Assembly (NCBI GenBank): GCA_963613665.1
Contig: CAVEAL010000003.1
Location: 83,891-147,890, forward strand
Source: F23-B02 sp963613665
Lineage (GTDB): Bacteria; Bacillota; Clostridia; Oscillospirales; Oscillospiraceae
Direction of reading: 5' to 3'
Length of the DNA stretch: 64,000 nucleotides
Position numbers and translations under genes: made by a program. Positions 8,446-17,217 of this stretch are shown piece by piece; the stretch's first letter is position 1, and each line of letters opens with the position of its first letter. The notes beneath the pieces were generated by a model that saw only the letters and a list, made by a program, of their open reading frames with translations, searched no databases and was not told the DNA's origin.

Positions 8446-8955
8446 TCATATCAGCACTATGGCGATGATCAGTCCGGCCGATGCGCCGATGCCGACGTAC
8501 ATTCTTTTGTTTTCGGACAGCGTTTCGCGCAAAGCTTTCTGCTCTGCCGAAATATTATTTATGCAGCGGTCAAGCGCCGCACACTGCATGGCGGCATCAT
8601 ATCTTCCGAGACTGGCACCGAGTGCCTTTACCGCCGACAGTGAACGGTCAGGCAGGCTCTCAAGGCAGCTTCCTGCCTCGGATGACCATATGTCACAAAA
8701 CGGCTTCTCACCGAGCTTTGAGAAGTTGTCGCTGAGTCTGCATATGAATTTACCGGCATCGCCGGAGACAGAGCCGGAGACAATACGCAGCGCCTCGTCA
8801 AGCGGCACGGCGCGCGAGCATATCTCGCTTTTCATGATCGTTAATGCCGATATCAGAGCGGTATAAGTTCTGTCCAGCCGTCCTAGGCTTAGGGCCTTCA
8901 AGATGCCAGCCGCGGTGCAGCCGGTAAGTATGAGCATTGCACCGATGAAATTCAC
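8446..8955 (-). CDS. spoIIIAB: Stage III sporulation protein AB
   Basis: Membrane-anchored helical protein of the SpoIIIA complex, distantly related to GspF-type secretion platform proteins. I start at GTG 8955, giving 169 residues. A GGAGGAA box lies five bases upstream, the GTG overlaps the spoIIIAA stop (GTGA), and the resulting N-terminus (VNFIGAMLILTGCTAAG) aligns with the family. An ATG at 8973 would add six residues and lacks a good ribosome site. One helix lies at each end (about 4-20 and 150-168), with a helical domain between (MKSEICSRAVPLDEAL). Confidence 0.9.
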   Translation of the reverse strand: MNFIGAMLILTGCTAAGILKALSLGRLDRTYTALISALTIMKSEICSRAVPLDEALRIVSGSVSGDAGKFICRLSDNFSKLGEKPFCDIWSSEAGSCLESLPDRSLSAVKALGASLGRYDAAMQCAALDRCINNISAEQKALRETLSENKRMYVGIGASAGLIIAIVLI

Positions 8956-9818
8956 GTCAGTTCCTCCATGCAATAGCTGCGCACACCGCCAATGTTTCCG
9001 ATAACGAGTGCCGCCGTAAAAACTCTTTGCTCTATAAGCTTTCTGTATACCGCGCGGCTCTTCAGATCATCGACAGAAGCTGCATGAGCCGACGCTATAA
9101 CGCGCACACCGCAGCCGACGGCCGAAGCTGCAGCTGCGCAGTCGCCGGACGACGATATCTCGTCCATAACGATAAGCTGCGGGTTCATGGTACGCAGCAG
9201 CATCATAACGGCCTCCGCTTTCGGAATATCCGACATGACATCGCATGACGGCCCTATATCAAACTGCGGCACTCCCCGATACATCGCGGCCAGCTCACAC
9301 CGCTCGTCCGCGACCGAGACCCTTACACCGGCAGAGGACATTGACCTTATGCATTCGCGCAGAAGCGTTGTTTTTCCGCCGCCCGGCGGCGAGATGACAA
9401 GAACATTGTCACTTATACTGCACAGCGTTTTTGCAGCTTTGCCTCCGCAGCCGCGCAGCTCATGCGGTATCCGTATGCATACGGAGCTTATATCGCGCAG
9501 TCCGATCAGCCCGCTTCCGCTCACTATCCCCGTGCCGCATATGCCGAGACGCAGGCCGAAGCCGCAGCTTATGAAACCCTTGGCCATATCCTGCTGCACG
9601 GCATGTACGGATGCACGCGTTGCTTTTTCCAGGACGGAGGCGATATCGCCGCTTGTCACGGGAATGTCGGATATCGTCACTTCCCTGCCGCCCATAAGCG
9701 CTGCCGGGGCACGGCCTGTCCTGAGCCGAAACTCCTCGGCAGCTTTGAAATTTTCACCGAGAGCCGCCGCCGTTTTTGACGGCAGCAGTCTCACGGCCTC
9801 ATCATACGCTTTTGGCAT
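8952..9818 (-). CDS. spoIIIAA: Stage III sporulation protein AA (secretion-type ATPase)
   Basis: Cytoplasmic ATPase related to type II/IV secretion ATPases, thought to power the SpoIIIA-SpoIIQ channel. The 288 residues carry a Walker A box PPGGGKTTLL (about 144-153). A Walker B/Asp box lies in LIVMDEIS (about 217-224), with ASAHA downstream as the sensor-like His. It follows the SPOCS/LysM gene after two bases and has no evident ribosome site of its own, so it is probably coupled to it. It is longest-lived as the first classical spoIIIA gene. Confidence 0.95.
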   Translation of the reverse strand: MPKAYDEAVRLLPSKTAAALGENFKAAEEFRLRTGRAPAALMGGREVTISDIPVTSGDIASVLEKATRASVHAVQQDMAKGFISCGFGLRLGICGTGIVSGSGLIGLRDISSVCIRIPHELRGCGGKAAKTLCSISDNVLVISPPGGGKTTLLRECIRSMSSAGVRVSVADERCELAAMYRGVPQFDIGPSCDVMSDIPKAEAVMMLLRTMNPQLIVMDEISSSGDCAAAASAVGCGVRVIASAHAASVDDLKSRAVYRKLIEQRVFTAALVIGNIGGVRSYCMEELT

Positions 9819-9820
9819 AC

Positions 9821-11293
9821 TTATATAACAGGAATCAGCAGCAGTCTGTCGTCCGGCTCATTGTCAATTTCGTTTATGAGCTTGATCAGCTCGACATCCG
9901 AGCCGTATTTCTTTGCAAGGCTCCAGAGATCACCGTCCGAGCAGCGGCACATGTACAGCGCTGCGGACGTTTTTTCGCGCTCAAGCGCCGTTTCCTCAAC
10001 TGCGCTTATCATAATAACGCTGCAAAAGCTGAGATATTGCAGCGTGACTGTGAGCGTTATATCGGCGCAGACACCGTCTCCCGCCGCGGATGCGCTGATG
10101 CATATCTTATTAACGATTATGTTATCCGGCTTTCGCTCATATGGCAGTTCAAGCTGCACTATGCCTCTTACGCGGCACGCTCTGAGCTCCCCCTCACGGT
10201 CCTTGTACGCAATATCCGCAGTTACCGGTATGCTTAGCTCTGACTCGTCCGCCTCAGGGCAGCCTGCAAAAGCATTTGAAAATATGATCTCGTCAGCGCC
10301 GTAATCGGAATTATATGACAGCCTTACGCCCGCACTCTGCACCTCTTCTCCGGCATCCGTAATGAAGCTGAGCTCCTTCTCGGTCAGGCAAAGCTGCTTT
10401 GTACACGAGTAGGCATCGCTAATGTAGCGCATACTTTGCTCCTGAAGGCATATTATCTGCACCGCAGCGCGTATATCCGCCGACAGTCTGTCGTCAAACG
10501 CTTCAAAATACTGCCCCGTTACCATTGCGCAGGCAGAAACTTCAACTTCCGTACAGCCGTCGGGCAGATTGAATATCTGCGAGAAGGGCAGCGAAAATTG
10601 TGCGCAGCGCGGAGTTCCCGACACAATATATACGGCTTCTATGTCTGCCGCACCCTTTACTATGAGCTTTGTGCCGACGGTCTCGCTACCGTCTATCCTA
10701 ACGCTGCTGAAGGCTTTCAGGAAATCTCCTCCGCGAACAGTCTCAGGCGGCTCAAGCTCGTCTTCAATGCTTATTGTCTTCTCGGAAACGAGCGCGACGC
10801 TCTTGTATTTAAGTTCTTCTGTTTTGAAAAACAGCTTATCCGGTTTCTCGTCAGGCGGTTCGGTATGGCACACGTCCGCGTATTTGAAGCTGCACTGCTC
10901 CATGAAAACTGCACAGCTCAGAGATATTTTGCGCGGGTTTGCGGCCTTTGCGTCAACGCACAGTGAATTGATCTTTGTTACTGCTATGCTCGTACTGTCC
11001 GCTCCGGGTGCGTCAAGATGCACATTGAACGGAACGCTCGTTCCGACAGAGCGCACTCCCTCGCCGGTATCCGGAATATAGATAACGGTCACGTCTATCT
11101 CGCCGCTGACGTCAACCGCGTCCTGACTTACCGTCTTTTCACGCACCCTGCACTGGCAGCGGCAGCAGAGGATGCGCAGTATGTCCTCGAGCGTATCGGG
11201 AATTATAAGCTCGGCATCGCTGTGTGTCTCAGTTCCCGAGCGGCACAGCTTTTTAAATTCGCAGCCTTCCCTGCTTTTAAGTTCGATCTTCAT
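9821..11293 (-). CDS. SPOCS (DUF3794) domain protein with C-terminal LysM domain
   Basis: A 490-residue protein built of repeated DUF3794/SPOCS-type beta domains. The first is at about 20-130 (SDAELIIPDTLEDILRIL ... VSGEIDVTVIYI). A second is at about 190-280 (KLIVKGAADIEAVYI) and a third-like segment lies at about 310-410. A LysM-like end follows at about 445-488 (YMCRCSDGDLWSLAKKYG). Family members associate with the spore coat or cortex, and LysM suggests peptidoglycan binding. There is no signal peptide. It heads the spoIIIA operon with only two bases before spoIIIAA. Upstream lie AAGGAG and a possible sporulation promoter. Confidence 0.85.
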   Translation of the reverse strand: MKIELKSREGCEFKKLCRSGTETHSDAELIIPDTLEDILRILCCRCQCRVREKTVSQDAVDVSGEIDVTVIYIPDTGEGVRSVGTSVPFNVHLDAPGADSTSIAVTKINSLCVDAKAANPRKISLSCAVFMEQCSFKYADVCHTEPPDEKPDKLFFKTEELKYKSVALVSEKTISIEDELEPPETVRGGDFLKAFSSVRIDGSETVGTKLIVKGAADIEAVYIVSGTPRCAQFSLPFSQIFNLPDGCTEVEVSACAMVTGQYFEAFDDRLSADIRAAVQIICLQEQSMRYISDAYSCTKQLCLTEKELSFITDAGEEVQSAGVRLSYNSDYGADEIIFSNAFAGCPEADESELSIPVTADIAYKDREGELRACRVRGIVQLELPYERKPDNIIVNKICISASAAGDGVCADITLTVTLQYLSFCSVIMISAVEETALEREKTSAALYMCRCSDGDLWSLAKKYGSDVELIKLINEIDNEPDDRLLLIPVI

Positions 11294-11313
11294 GGCATTT
11301 CTCCTTAATTTTG

Positions 11314-11345
11314 CTTTTGTACATACTATGCCGCAGCAATTTATT
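11314..11345 (-). promoter_or_regulatory. Candidate sporulation-sigma promoter of the SPOCS-spoIIIA operon
   Basis: On the minus strand GCATAGTATGTA occupies 11331-11320, about 27-38 bases before the start codon of the SPOCS gene. CATAGTAT resembles the sigma-E -10 element (CATACAAT). GTCATTAA lies 14 bases upstream of CATA, close to the sigma-E -35 type, though it falls in the last codons of the small ORF at 11345-11497. The spoIIIA operon is sigma-E dependent in B. subtilis; the assignment here is inference. The same 12-mer precedes the DUF3343 gene. Confidence 0.4.
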
Positions 11346-11497
11346 TAATGACAGCGAATGAGCCAAACGCCCAGACAGATGAGCGACGCAGCAAGCATGA
11401 ACCACCAGAACTGCGTGGGCAGAAAAAGAGAGAGAATTATTATAATACCCGAAACTATTGCAATTACAGCGAAAAGCGCACATGGACCCTTACGCAA
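11345..11497 (-). CDS. Small hydrophobic protein, unrecognised, TTG start
   Basis: A 50-codon reading frame with two hydrophobic segments (about 7-26 and 31-46) separated by LPTQFWWFM, ending RCH-stop. The pattern of a GIIIILSLFLPTQFWW core looks like small two-helix membrane proteins seen in Clostridia, but I cannot name a family. No ATG or GTG is available: an in-frame TAA lies just upstream and the only start is TTG at 11497. A GGGGGCGG preceding it forms part of the rsgA terminator stem. It may need read-through transcription, or may be a remnant. The frame is too short for usual ORF cut-offs. Confidence 0.5.
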   Translation of the reverse strand: MRKGPCALFAVIAIVSGIIIILSLFLPTQFWWFMLAASLICLGVWLIRCH

Positions 11498-11546
11498 AAA
11501 ACCGCCCCCAGCACACGCATTTTATAAAGCGTATGCCGGAGGCGGA
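11496..11546 (-). terminator. Rho-independent terminator downstream of rsgA
   Basis: Minus-strand imperfect stem CCGCC..CGGCATACGC paired with GCGTGTGCTG..GGCGG (11545 to 11502), followed by TTTTTT (11501-11496). It lies ten bases after the rsgA stop and ends the priA/def-to-rsgA gene block. Confidence 0.85.
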
Positions 11547-11555
11547 TCAAATATT

Positions 11556-12431
11556 CTATTTACTTTCCCAGAACTTGTTTTTTGCCGCAAGCTCATAAAG
11601 CCGCGCATATGAGTTGTATCTGCTTTTTCTGATGCTCCCGTCGCAGACGGCAGCAGTCACAGCGCAGCCGGGCTCTTTTAAGTGGGCGCAGTCGGCAAAG
11701 CGGCATGATCCAATATACTGTTTAAAGTCGCGGAAATCGTACTGGAGCTCGCTTTTGTCAATGGTCTGCATCATTTCTATCTCAAACGAGGCAAAACCCG
11801 GAGTGTCGGCAATATAAGTTCCGTCCCCTGCATCAAACAGCTCGACGTGCCGCGTCGTATGCCGTCCCCTACCGAGCTTTTCGCTGACCTCACCGACCTG
11901 TAAGCTCAGTCCAGGGAGCATGGCGTTCAGTATGCTTGATTTTCCGACGCCGGAGTTGCCCGTGAAGGCGCATATCCTGCCGCACAGCGCAGCCTTAAGC
12001 TCTGCAATTCCGGCTCCCGTTTCTGCGCTGAGCCTGTAGGTCTCAAAGCCGGAAGATGAATAGATGTCATACAGCTCGTCGGCCGGGTCTATATCCGTCT
12101 TGTTTATGCAGACAATCAGCTCACATCCGGCTTCCTCTGTTATAACGGACACTCTGTCTATCAAAAACGGGTCAGTTACCGGATTTGTGTTTGCCGCTAT
12201 GAATACAAGAGCGTCGATATTGGCAACGGCAGGTCGGATAAAGAAGTTTTTGCGCTCCATTATCGAGGTAACATAGCCTTTTTTACCGTCGGGATCAAAG
12301 CTGACCCTGTCGCCTACCATGGGCGACGTTCCGTCGAGACGGAATTTACCGCGCGCACGGCACTCGTAGATGTTGCTGCCGGATATCACATAGTAGAAGC
12401 CGCTGAGTGCTTTGATGATAGTTCCTTCCAT
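11556..12431 (-). CDS. rsgA: Ribosome small subunit-dependent GTPase A
   Basis: Circularly permuted GTPase that checks late 30S subunit assembly. The 291 residues show an N-terminal OB-fold (about 1-65). The permuted G-domain follows, with G4 INKTD (about 108-112), G1 GNSGVGKSSI (about 157-166) and G3 DTPGFASFE. A C-terminal zinc finger carries CRFADCAHLKEPGC. Its ATG overlaps the prkC stop by one base (TGATG). The prpC-prkC-rsgA order is classic for Firmicutes. Confidence 0.96.
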   Translation of the reverse strand: MEGTIIKALSGFYYVISGSNIYECRARGKFRLDGTSPMVGDRVSFDPDGKKGYVTSIMERKNFFIRPAVANIDALVFIAANTNPVTDPFLIDRVSVITEEAGCELIVCINKTDIDPADELYDIYSSSGFETYRLSAETGAGIAELKAALCGRICAFTGNSGVGKSSILNAMLPGLSLQVGEVSEKLGRGRHTTRHVELFDAGDGTYIADTPGFASFEIEMMQTIDKSELQYDFRDFKQYIGSCRFADCAHLKEPGCAVTAAVCDGSIRKSRYNSYARLYELAAKNKFWESK

Positions 12432-14122
12432 CAGCCACCGCTTCCCGACGGGCCGGAGGATATCGTTATGGATATCTTTGTGTGCTCCTCGACCTGCGTG
12501 TTTGCCGCAATGTTCTGATCTATGACCGTGCCCGCGTCAAGCTCACTCTCGGCGCTCGTTATGGTCCCTATGCTCAGATTGCTGCTTTCTATTTTGCTGA
12601 GAGCAGCTTCCTTGGAGAGTCCCTTGAGCTGCGGCACCTTAGTCATGACGACCTGCGGGCCGGTGCTTATGATTATCTTGATCTCAGAGCCCTCTTCCGC
12701 GGCAGCGCCCGCGACCGGATCGGTGCTGATGACATAGCCCTTAGTAACACTGTCCGACGGAGCCTGCTCGAGAGTATAGCTGAAGCCCGCGTCCTGGATC
12801 ATGCTTATGGCCTCTTCCCTCTCGCGGTTCACGATATCGGGAACCTTTAAAAGCCGTTTTTCCTCGTCAACCGTTTCCGCTGCGCAAACGAGCTCGACAA
12901 CTATCTTGCTGCTTTTATCGCTTACGGTCTTGCTGCGTTCTGCCTCGGGGCTCTGCGAGAGGATGATGCCGTAATCATGCTCGAGATCGACCTTAAAGGT
13001 AACCTTGAAATCGTATATTTTTTTATAATCCTTGTCGTTTATGACATCCTCATAGTAGCGGCCGACGAAGTTATCGACCTTGACCTTCACCGGATCGGAA
13101 AACAGATCCTTGAGAAAATAGCCGTTTAAGAACACAAAGCCTATTATTACGAACAGCAAAACCGCCAGAATTCCTGAACTCAGTGCGATCCTTCGGCTGC
13201 TGCGGCTGCGCCGTGAACTGCGCCGCGGCTCCGCGCCGCTATCTATAAGTACGGCATCGGAGTCCTCGAGCACATGCGCCGTGAGGCTCTGCGTTTTGTA
13301 CTGCTCAAGATCTCTCAAGAGCTCGCTCGCGGTCTGATATCGCTCGTTTATGTCGGAGTTCATTGCCTTGAGGCATATGCGCTCAAGCTCCTCCGGGATC
13401 TCGGGGACGATATTGCGCGGGCTGACGGGATCGGTATTCATGTGCTTAACGGCTACCTCGACATCGGACGCGCCGATATACGGCAGCTTTCCCGTGAGCA
13501 TTTCGTACATGACTATACCGAGGGAGTATATATCGCTTCTCGCATCGGGAGCCTGTCCGCGCGCCTGCTCGGGGGCAATATAATGTACAGAGCCAACGGC
13601 TTCGCCGTTATTTTCCTCAATGTCATTTTCAAGCGATGCTATGCCGAAGTCGGCGACCTTTATCATGCCGTCCTTGAGAAGCATGATGTTCTGCGGCTTA
13701 ATGTCGCGGTGAATTATGCCCTTGCTGTGCGCATGCTCAAGCGCCTTCGCTGTCTGAATGCTGAAATCAAGCACCTCGGACGGATCGAGAACGCTTTTTT
13801 TCTGCAAATACTGCTTCAGGGTTATGCCGTCAATAAGCTCCATGACGATATACTCGATATCGTCGTTGTGGCTGACGTCGTACACCGAGACTATGTTCGG
13901 GTGCGAGAGCATGGCAACGGCCTGCGATTCGGCACGGAAGCGGCGCCTGAGCTCGGTATTTGCCGCCGTATCGTCACGCATGATCTTTACGGCATCGTAT
14001 CTGTTGAGTCTGTGGCACAGAGCCTTGTAAACATTCGCCATGCCGCCCGAGCCGATGAGTTCGATTATCTCATAGCGGTCGTCAAGGATCCTGCCTATAT
14101 ATTTATCAGTACTGTTTCCCAT
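12431..14122 (-). CDS. prkC: PASTA-domain serine/threonine protein kinase (PrkC/Stk1)
   Basis: Transmembrane kinase sensing muropeptides or lipid II and controlling cell-wall and dormancy responses. The kinase domain spans about 15-275, with the glycine loop LIGSGGMANVYKA, the catalytic HRDIKPQN, DFG in VADFGIA and VGSVHYIAPEQARG. One membrane helix lies at about 318-336 (LSSGILAVLLFVIIGFVFL). Three PASTA domains follow (about 345-415, 420-488 and 492-558). The protein has 563 residues. It is followed by rsgA and preceded by its PP2C phosphatase. Confidence 0.96.
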   Translation of the reverse strand: MGNSTDKYIGRILDDRYEIIELIGSGGMANVYKALCHRLNRYDAVKIMRDDTAANTELRRRFRAESQAVAMLSHPNIVSVYDVSHNDDIEYIVMELIDGITLKQYLQKKSVLDPSEVLDFSIQTAKALEHAHSKGIIHRDIKPQNIMLLKDGMIKVADFGIASLENDIEENNGEAVGSVHYIAPEQARGQAPDARSDIYSLGIVMYEMLTGKLPYIGASDVEVAVKHMNTDPVSPRNIVPEIPEELERICLKAMNSDINERYQTASELLRDLEQYKTQSLTAHVLEDSDAVLIDSGAEPRRSSRRSRSSRRIALSSGILAVLLFVIIGFVFLNGYFLKDLFSDPVKVKVDNFVGRYYEDVINDKDYKKIYDFKVTFKVDLEHDYGIILSQSPEAERSKTVSDKSSKIVVELVCAAETVDEEKRLLKVPDIVNREREEAISMIQDAGFSYTLEQAPSDSVTKGYVISTDPVAGAAAEEGSEIKIIISTGPQVVMTKVPQLKGLSKEAALSKIESSNLSIGTITSAESELDAGTVIDQNIAANTQVEEHTKISITISSGPSGSGG

Positions 14123-14138
14123 AGTAGCACCTTTTACA

Positions 14139-14876
14139 TCAAGTCTTGATCAGCACAATAGAGACATTGTCTCTCGCTCCGCGCGCAAGCGCAAGCTCCA
14201 TGAGCTTTGAGCAGACATCCTTCGGCAGGGCATTTTCACTGAAGTGATCGTGGATCTCCTTGTCGCTTACCATATTGCTCAGCCCGTCCGAGCACAAAAG
14301 GATACCGTCGCCCCTGTGCAGCTGGTATTCAAAATAATCAGGCACTGCCGAAGCGTCAACGCCCAGTGCGCGGGTGATGATATTTTTCTTGGGATGGTGC
14401 GCGGCCTCCTCCCTTGTTATCGCACCCATGGCGACAAGCTCCTCGACGTACGAGTGATCGCGGCTTATCTGCCTTATCTCGTTTTTTGAAAGATAATAGG
14501 CTCTGCTGTCACCGACGTTGACAAGGTAAGCCTTGCGGTGCGTTATTATGCCGCCCACAAGAGTGGTTCCCATGCCGTTGTAATTTGCGTCAAAGCGGGA
14601 GTATTCATATACAACACCGTTTGCATCGGCGCAGCTGTCGCGCAGGAGCTTTTCCTGACCGCCCATAAAAAGGCGCGGCGCTGCAAGGCCTTCATACACA
14701 CGGCTCACAAACTCCTTGCTCGACAGACGGCTTGCAAGGTCACCGGCCTTGGCGCCTCCCATACCGTCGCAGATTACTGCGATCACGCATTTTCGTTTGT
14801 CGCAGTTTTCGATTATATAGCTGTCCTGGTTTTCGCTTCTGACCTTACCCTTGTCAGTTATGCCGAAACTTTTCAT
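14139..14876 (-). CDS. prpC: PP2C-family protein phosphatase (Stp1/PrpC)
   Basis: Manganese-dependent serine/threonine phosphatase that opposes PrkC. The 245 residues include the metal-binding motifs RSENQDSY (about 14-21), ICDGMGGAKAGDLAS (about 36-50), LVNVGDSRAYYL and LCSDGLSNMVSD, and end with GARDNVSIVL. Its ATG shares a base with the rlmN stop (TAATG). Confidence 0.96.
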   Translation of the reverse strand: MKSFGITDKGKVRSENQDSYIIENCDKRKCVIAVICDGMGGAKAGDLASRLSSKEFVSRVYEGLAAPRLFMGGQEKLLRDSCADANGVVYEYSRFDANYNGMGTTLVGGIITHRKAYLVNVGDSRAYYLSKNEIRQISRDHSYVEELVAMGAITREEAAHHPKKNIITRALGVDASAVPDYFEYQLHRGDGILLCSDGLSNMVSDKEIHDHFSENALPKDVCSKLMELALARGARDNVSIVLIKT

Positions 14877-15910
14877 TATTTCTGATTGCCCTTCTGCATT
14901 TTTCTGCGGAGCTGTCCGCAGGAGGCTTCCACATCGCCGCCGAGCTTGCGGCGGACGGTGACGTTAACGCCGTTATCCTCCAGCACCTTCACAAAGGCCT
15001 TTATATGCCCCTGAGTCGAAGGCTGAAAGCGGCTCTCTTCAACGTGGTTCATCGGAATTAGGTTGACATGCGCTCCGACATACCTTGCACGCCTGGACAA
15101 AAGCTCGGCATGGTACTGCGTGTCGTTTACGCCGTCTATCATTATATACTCAAACGATATCCTGCGGCCGGTTTTTTCATAATAGCGGCGGCAGCACTCC
15201 ATCAGCTCTTCAACGCCTCTGCCGTGGTTTGCGGGCATTATCTTCGAGCGCGTCTCGTCATCCGGAGCGTGCAGGGACACCGATAAGGTCAATTGTAAAT
15301 TAAGCTCCGCCAGTTTGTCAAACTTTTCTGTTATACCGCAGGTAGAAAGAGATATGTGGCGCATACCGATATTCATTCCGTCCGGGTGGTTGACAAGTTC
15401 AAGGAATTTGACGACATTGTCAAAATTATCGAGCGGCTCGCCTATACCCATAAGGACGATATTTGATATCGGCTTTCCCGAATCAAGCTGCGAGAACATG
15501 ACCTCCTCGAGTATTTCGTTCGGCTCGAGGCAGCGGACAAGTCCGCCGATTGTCGAAGCGCAGAACGCGCAGCCCTGACGGCAGCCGACCTGAGTTGACA
15601 CGCATACGGTATTTCCGTGCTTATAACTCATGACCACCGTCTCGACTGCGTTGCCGTCGTACAGTTCCCAGAGGTATTTTATCGTGCCGTCAATCTTTGA
15701 TACCTGCTTGCTGAGCAGCTTCGGCTCGTAAACGCAGTATTCCGTTTTCAGCTTTTCGCGCAGCGCTTTTGGGATATCGCTCATTTCGTCTATCGAGCCT
15801 ATTCCCCTGCTGAGCCATTTAAATACCTGCTTTGCGCGGTATTTCGGCTCGCCGAGCTCCGTGAGCAGCTGCTCTATCTCGTCAGGGAGCATACTCCTAA
15901 GGTTTTTCAT
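14876..15910 (-). CDS. rlmN: 23S rRNA (adenine2503-C2)-methyltransferase, radical SAM
   Basis: Methylates A2503 of 23S rRNA (and a tRNA adenine in some species) by a radical SAM mechanism. The 344 residues carry the 4Fe-4S motif CRQGCAFCAS (about 108-117), the SAM-binding GIGEPLDN, and LSVSLHAPDD. The catalytic Cys pair is probably in LSTCGI and near the end (EASCGQLRRK). It overlaps rsmB by ATGA. Confidence 0.96.
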   Translation of the reverse strand: MKNLRSMLPDEIEQLLTELGEPKYRAKQVFKWLSRGIGSIDEMSDIPKALREKLKTEYCVYEPKLLSKQVSKIDGTIKYLWELYDGNAVETVVMSYKHGNTVCVSTQVGCRQGCAFCASTIGGLVRCLEPNEILEEVMFSQLDSGKPISNIVLMGIGEPLDNFDNVVKFLELVNHPDGMNIGMRHISLSTCGITEKFDKLAELNLQLTLSVSLHAPDDETRSKIMPANHGRGVEELMECCRRYYEKTGRRISFEYIMIDGVNDTQYHAELLSRRARYVGAHVNLIPMNHVEESRFQPSTQGHIKAFVKVLEDNGVNVTVRRKLGGDVEASCGQLRRKMQKGNQK

Positions 15911-17214
15911 TTAATTCTCCTCAGCTTGCAGACAAAAAATCCGTCGGTTCCGTGAAGATCCGGCCAAAAAGTAAAATATCCTTTTTCGGCGCGCTCACCG
16001 TTCGGAAGCGTGAAGCTCTCGGCGGAAAATTCCGGGTGCAGGCTCAAAAATTCGTTGACGATGTCCTCGTTTTCCTCCATGAGCACAGTGCAGGTGGAGT
16101 ATATCAAGACTCCGCCGGTCTTCAGATACTGCGAGAGATTTTCGAGTATCGACATCTGTATAGGCGGCAGGGCTGTGCAGTCCGTCTGCTTTTTATAACG
16201 TATCTCGGGCTTTTTTCTGATAACTCCGAGACCCGAGCACGGAACATCGGCAATTATAGCGTCATACGTCTTATCCGGAGTCTGCCTTGCATCGCGCTGA
16301 AAGGCGTTTATGATACCGATGCCGAGGCGCTCGGCTCCGTCCTTAATAAGGCGTATCTTCTTTTCGTGAATGTCGCAGGAATCAATGCACCCCTCGTTTT
16401 TCATGGCTATCGCAGCGGCAAAGCTCTTTCCGCCCGGGGCTGCGCAGGCGTCGAGCACCTGCATTCCGGGTCTTAGCCCAGCGGATAAAACGGCGCATTT
16501 TGCCGCAGGGTCCTGAACATAGAACAGGCCCTCAGAAAAGCCGTACATGGCGCTGACATTTCCGCTCACAGTTATGCAGTCGGGCAGCCACGGATGAAGG
16601 CCGCACCGCACACCGGAGGCGCAGAGGTGCTCCATCAGTCGGCTTGTCTGTATCTTCAGTGTGTTTACCTGCAAGCAGGTGTCCGGCGCGGTATTGTCTG
16701 CGGCGAAAAACGCTTCGGCTGCATCATATCCGCGGCGGGACATAATATACTCGGCAAGCCACAGCGGGTGGCTGTATTTTATCGAAAGATACTTCGCCGT
16801 GCCGGCACCGGGTATATCCGGCAGCGCCTGACTGTCGCCGCCGAGCTTTCTCAAAACGGCGTTACAGAAGCCTGAAGCCCTTGAATAGCCGAGCTTTTTG
16901 CAGAGAGCAACCGCTTCGTTCACGGCGGCAGAGGCCGGTATCTTATCCATGAAAAGAAGCTGGTACGCGCCGGAGCGCATTATATCGCGCACCTTAGGCT
17001 CTATCTTTGACGATGACCTGCTGTAAAGGCCGATATAATAGTCAAGCAGTGTCTCGTTCTGGGTAACACCGAGGCTTATACTCACAGCAAGTGCCAGCGA
17101 ACGCGCATCGAGCGAGTATTTAGTTTTCATCGCGTCGGCAAGTGCCGACGACCACGCGCCGTCCCGCCGTATCCTTTCGAGCGCAAAGACTGCGGCTTCT
17201 CTGGCCTTATCCAA
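15907..17214 (-). CDS. rsmB: 16S rRNA (cytosine967-C5)-methyltransferase
   Basis: The 435 residues comprise an N-terminal NusB-like RNA-binding domain (about 1-130, DKIPASAAVNEAVALCKK) and a Rossmann methyltransferase domain. The latter has the SAM motif VLDACAAPGGKS (about 252-263) and two catalytic cysteine motifs, ADVPCSGLG and YSTCT. It starts three bases after fmt, in the def-fmt-rsmB order typical of many bacteria. Confidence 0.96.
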   Translation of the reverse strand: MDKAREAAVFALERIRRDGAWSSALADAMKTKYSLDARSLALAVSISLGVTQNETLLDYYIGLYSRSSSKIEPKVRDIMRSGAYQLLFMDKIPASAAVNEAVALCKKLGYSRASGFCNAVLRKLGGDSQALPDIPGAGTAKYLSIKYSHPLWLAEYIMSRRGYDAAEAFFAADNTAPDTCLQVNTLKIQTSRLMEHLCASGVRCGLHPWLPDCITVSGNVSAMYGFSEGLFYVQDPAAKCAVLSAGLRPGMQVLDACAAPGGKSFAAAIAMKNEGCIDSCDIHEKKIRLIKDGAERLGIGIINAFQRDARQTPDKTYDAIIADVPCSGLGVIRKKPEIRYKKQTDCTALPPIQMSILENLSQYLKTGGVLIYSTCTVLMEENEDIVNEFLSLHPEFSAESFTLPNGERAEKGYFTFWPDLHGTDGFFVCKLRRIK

Positions 17215-17217
17215 TCC

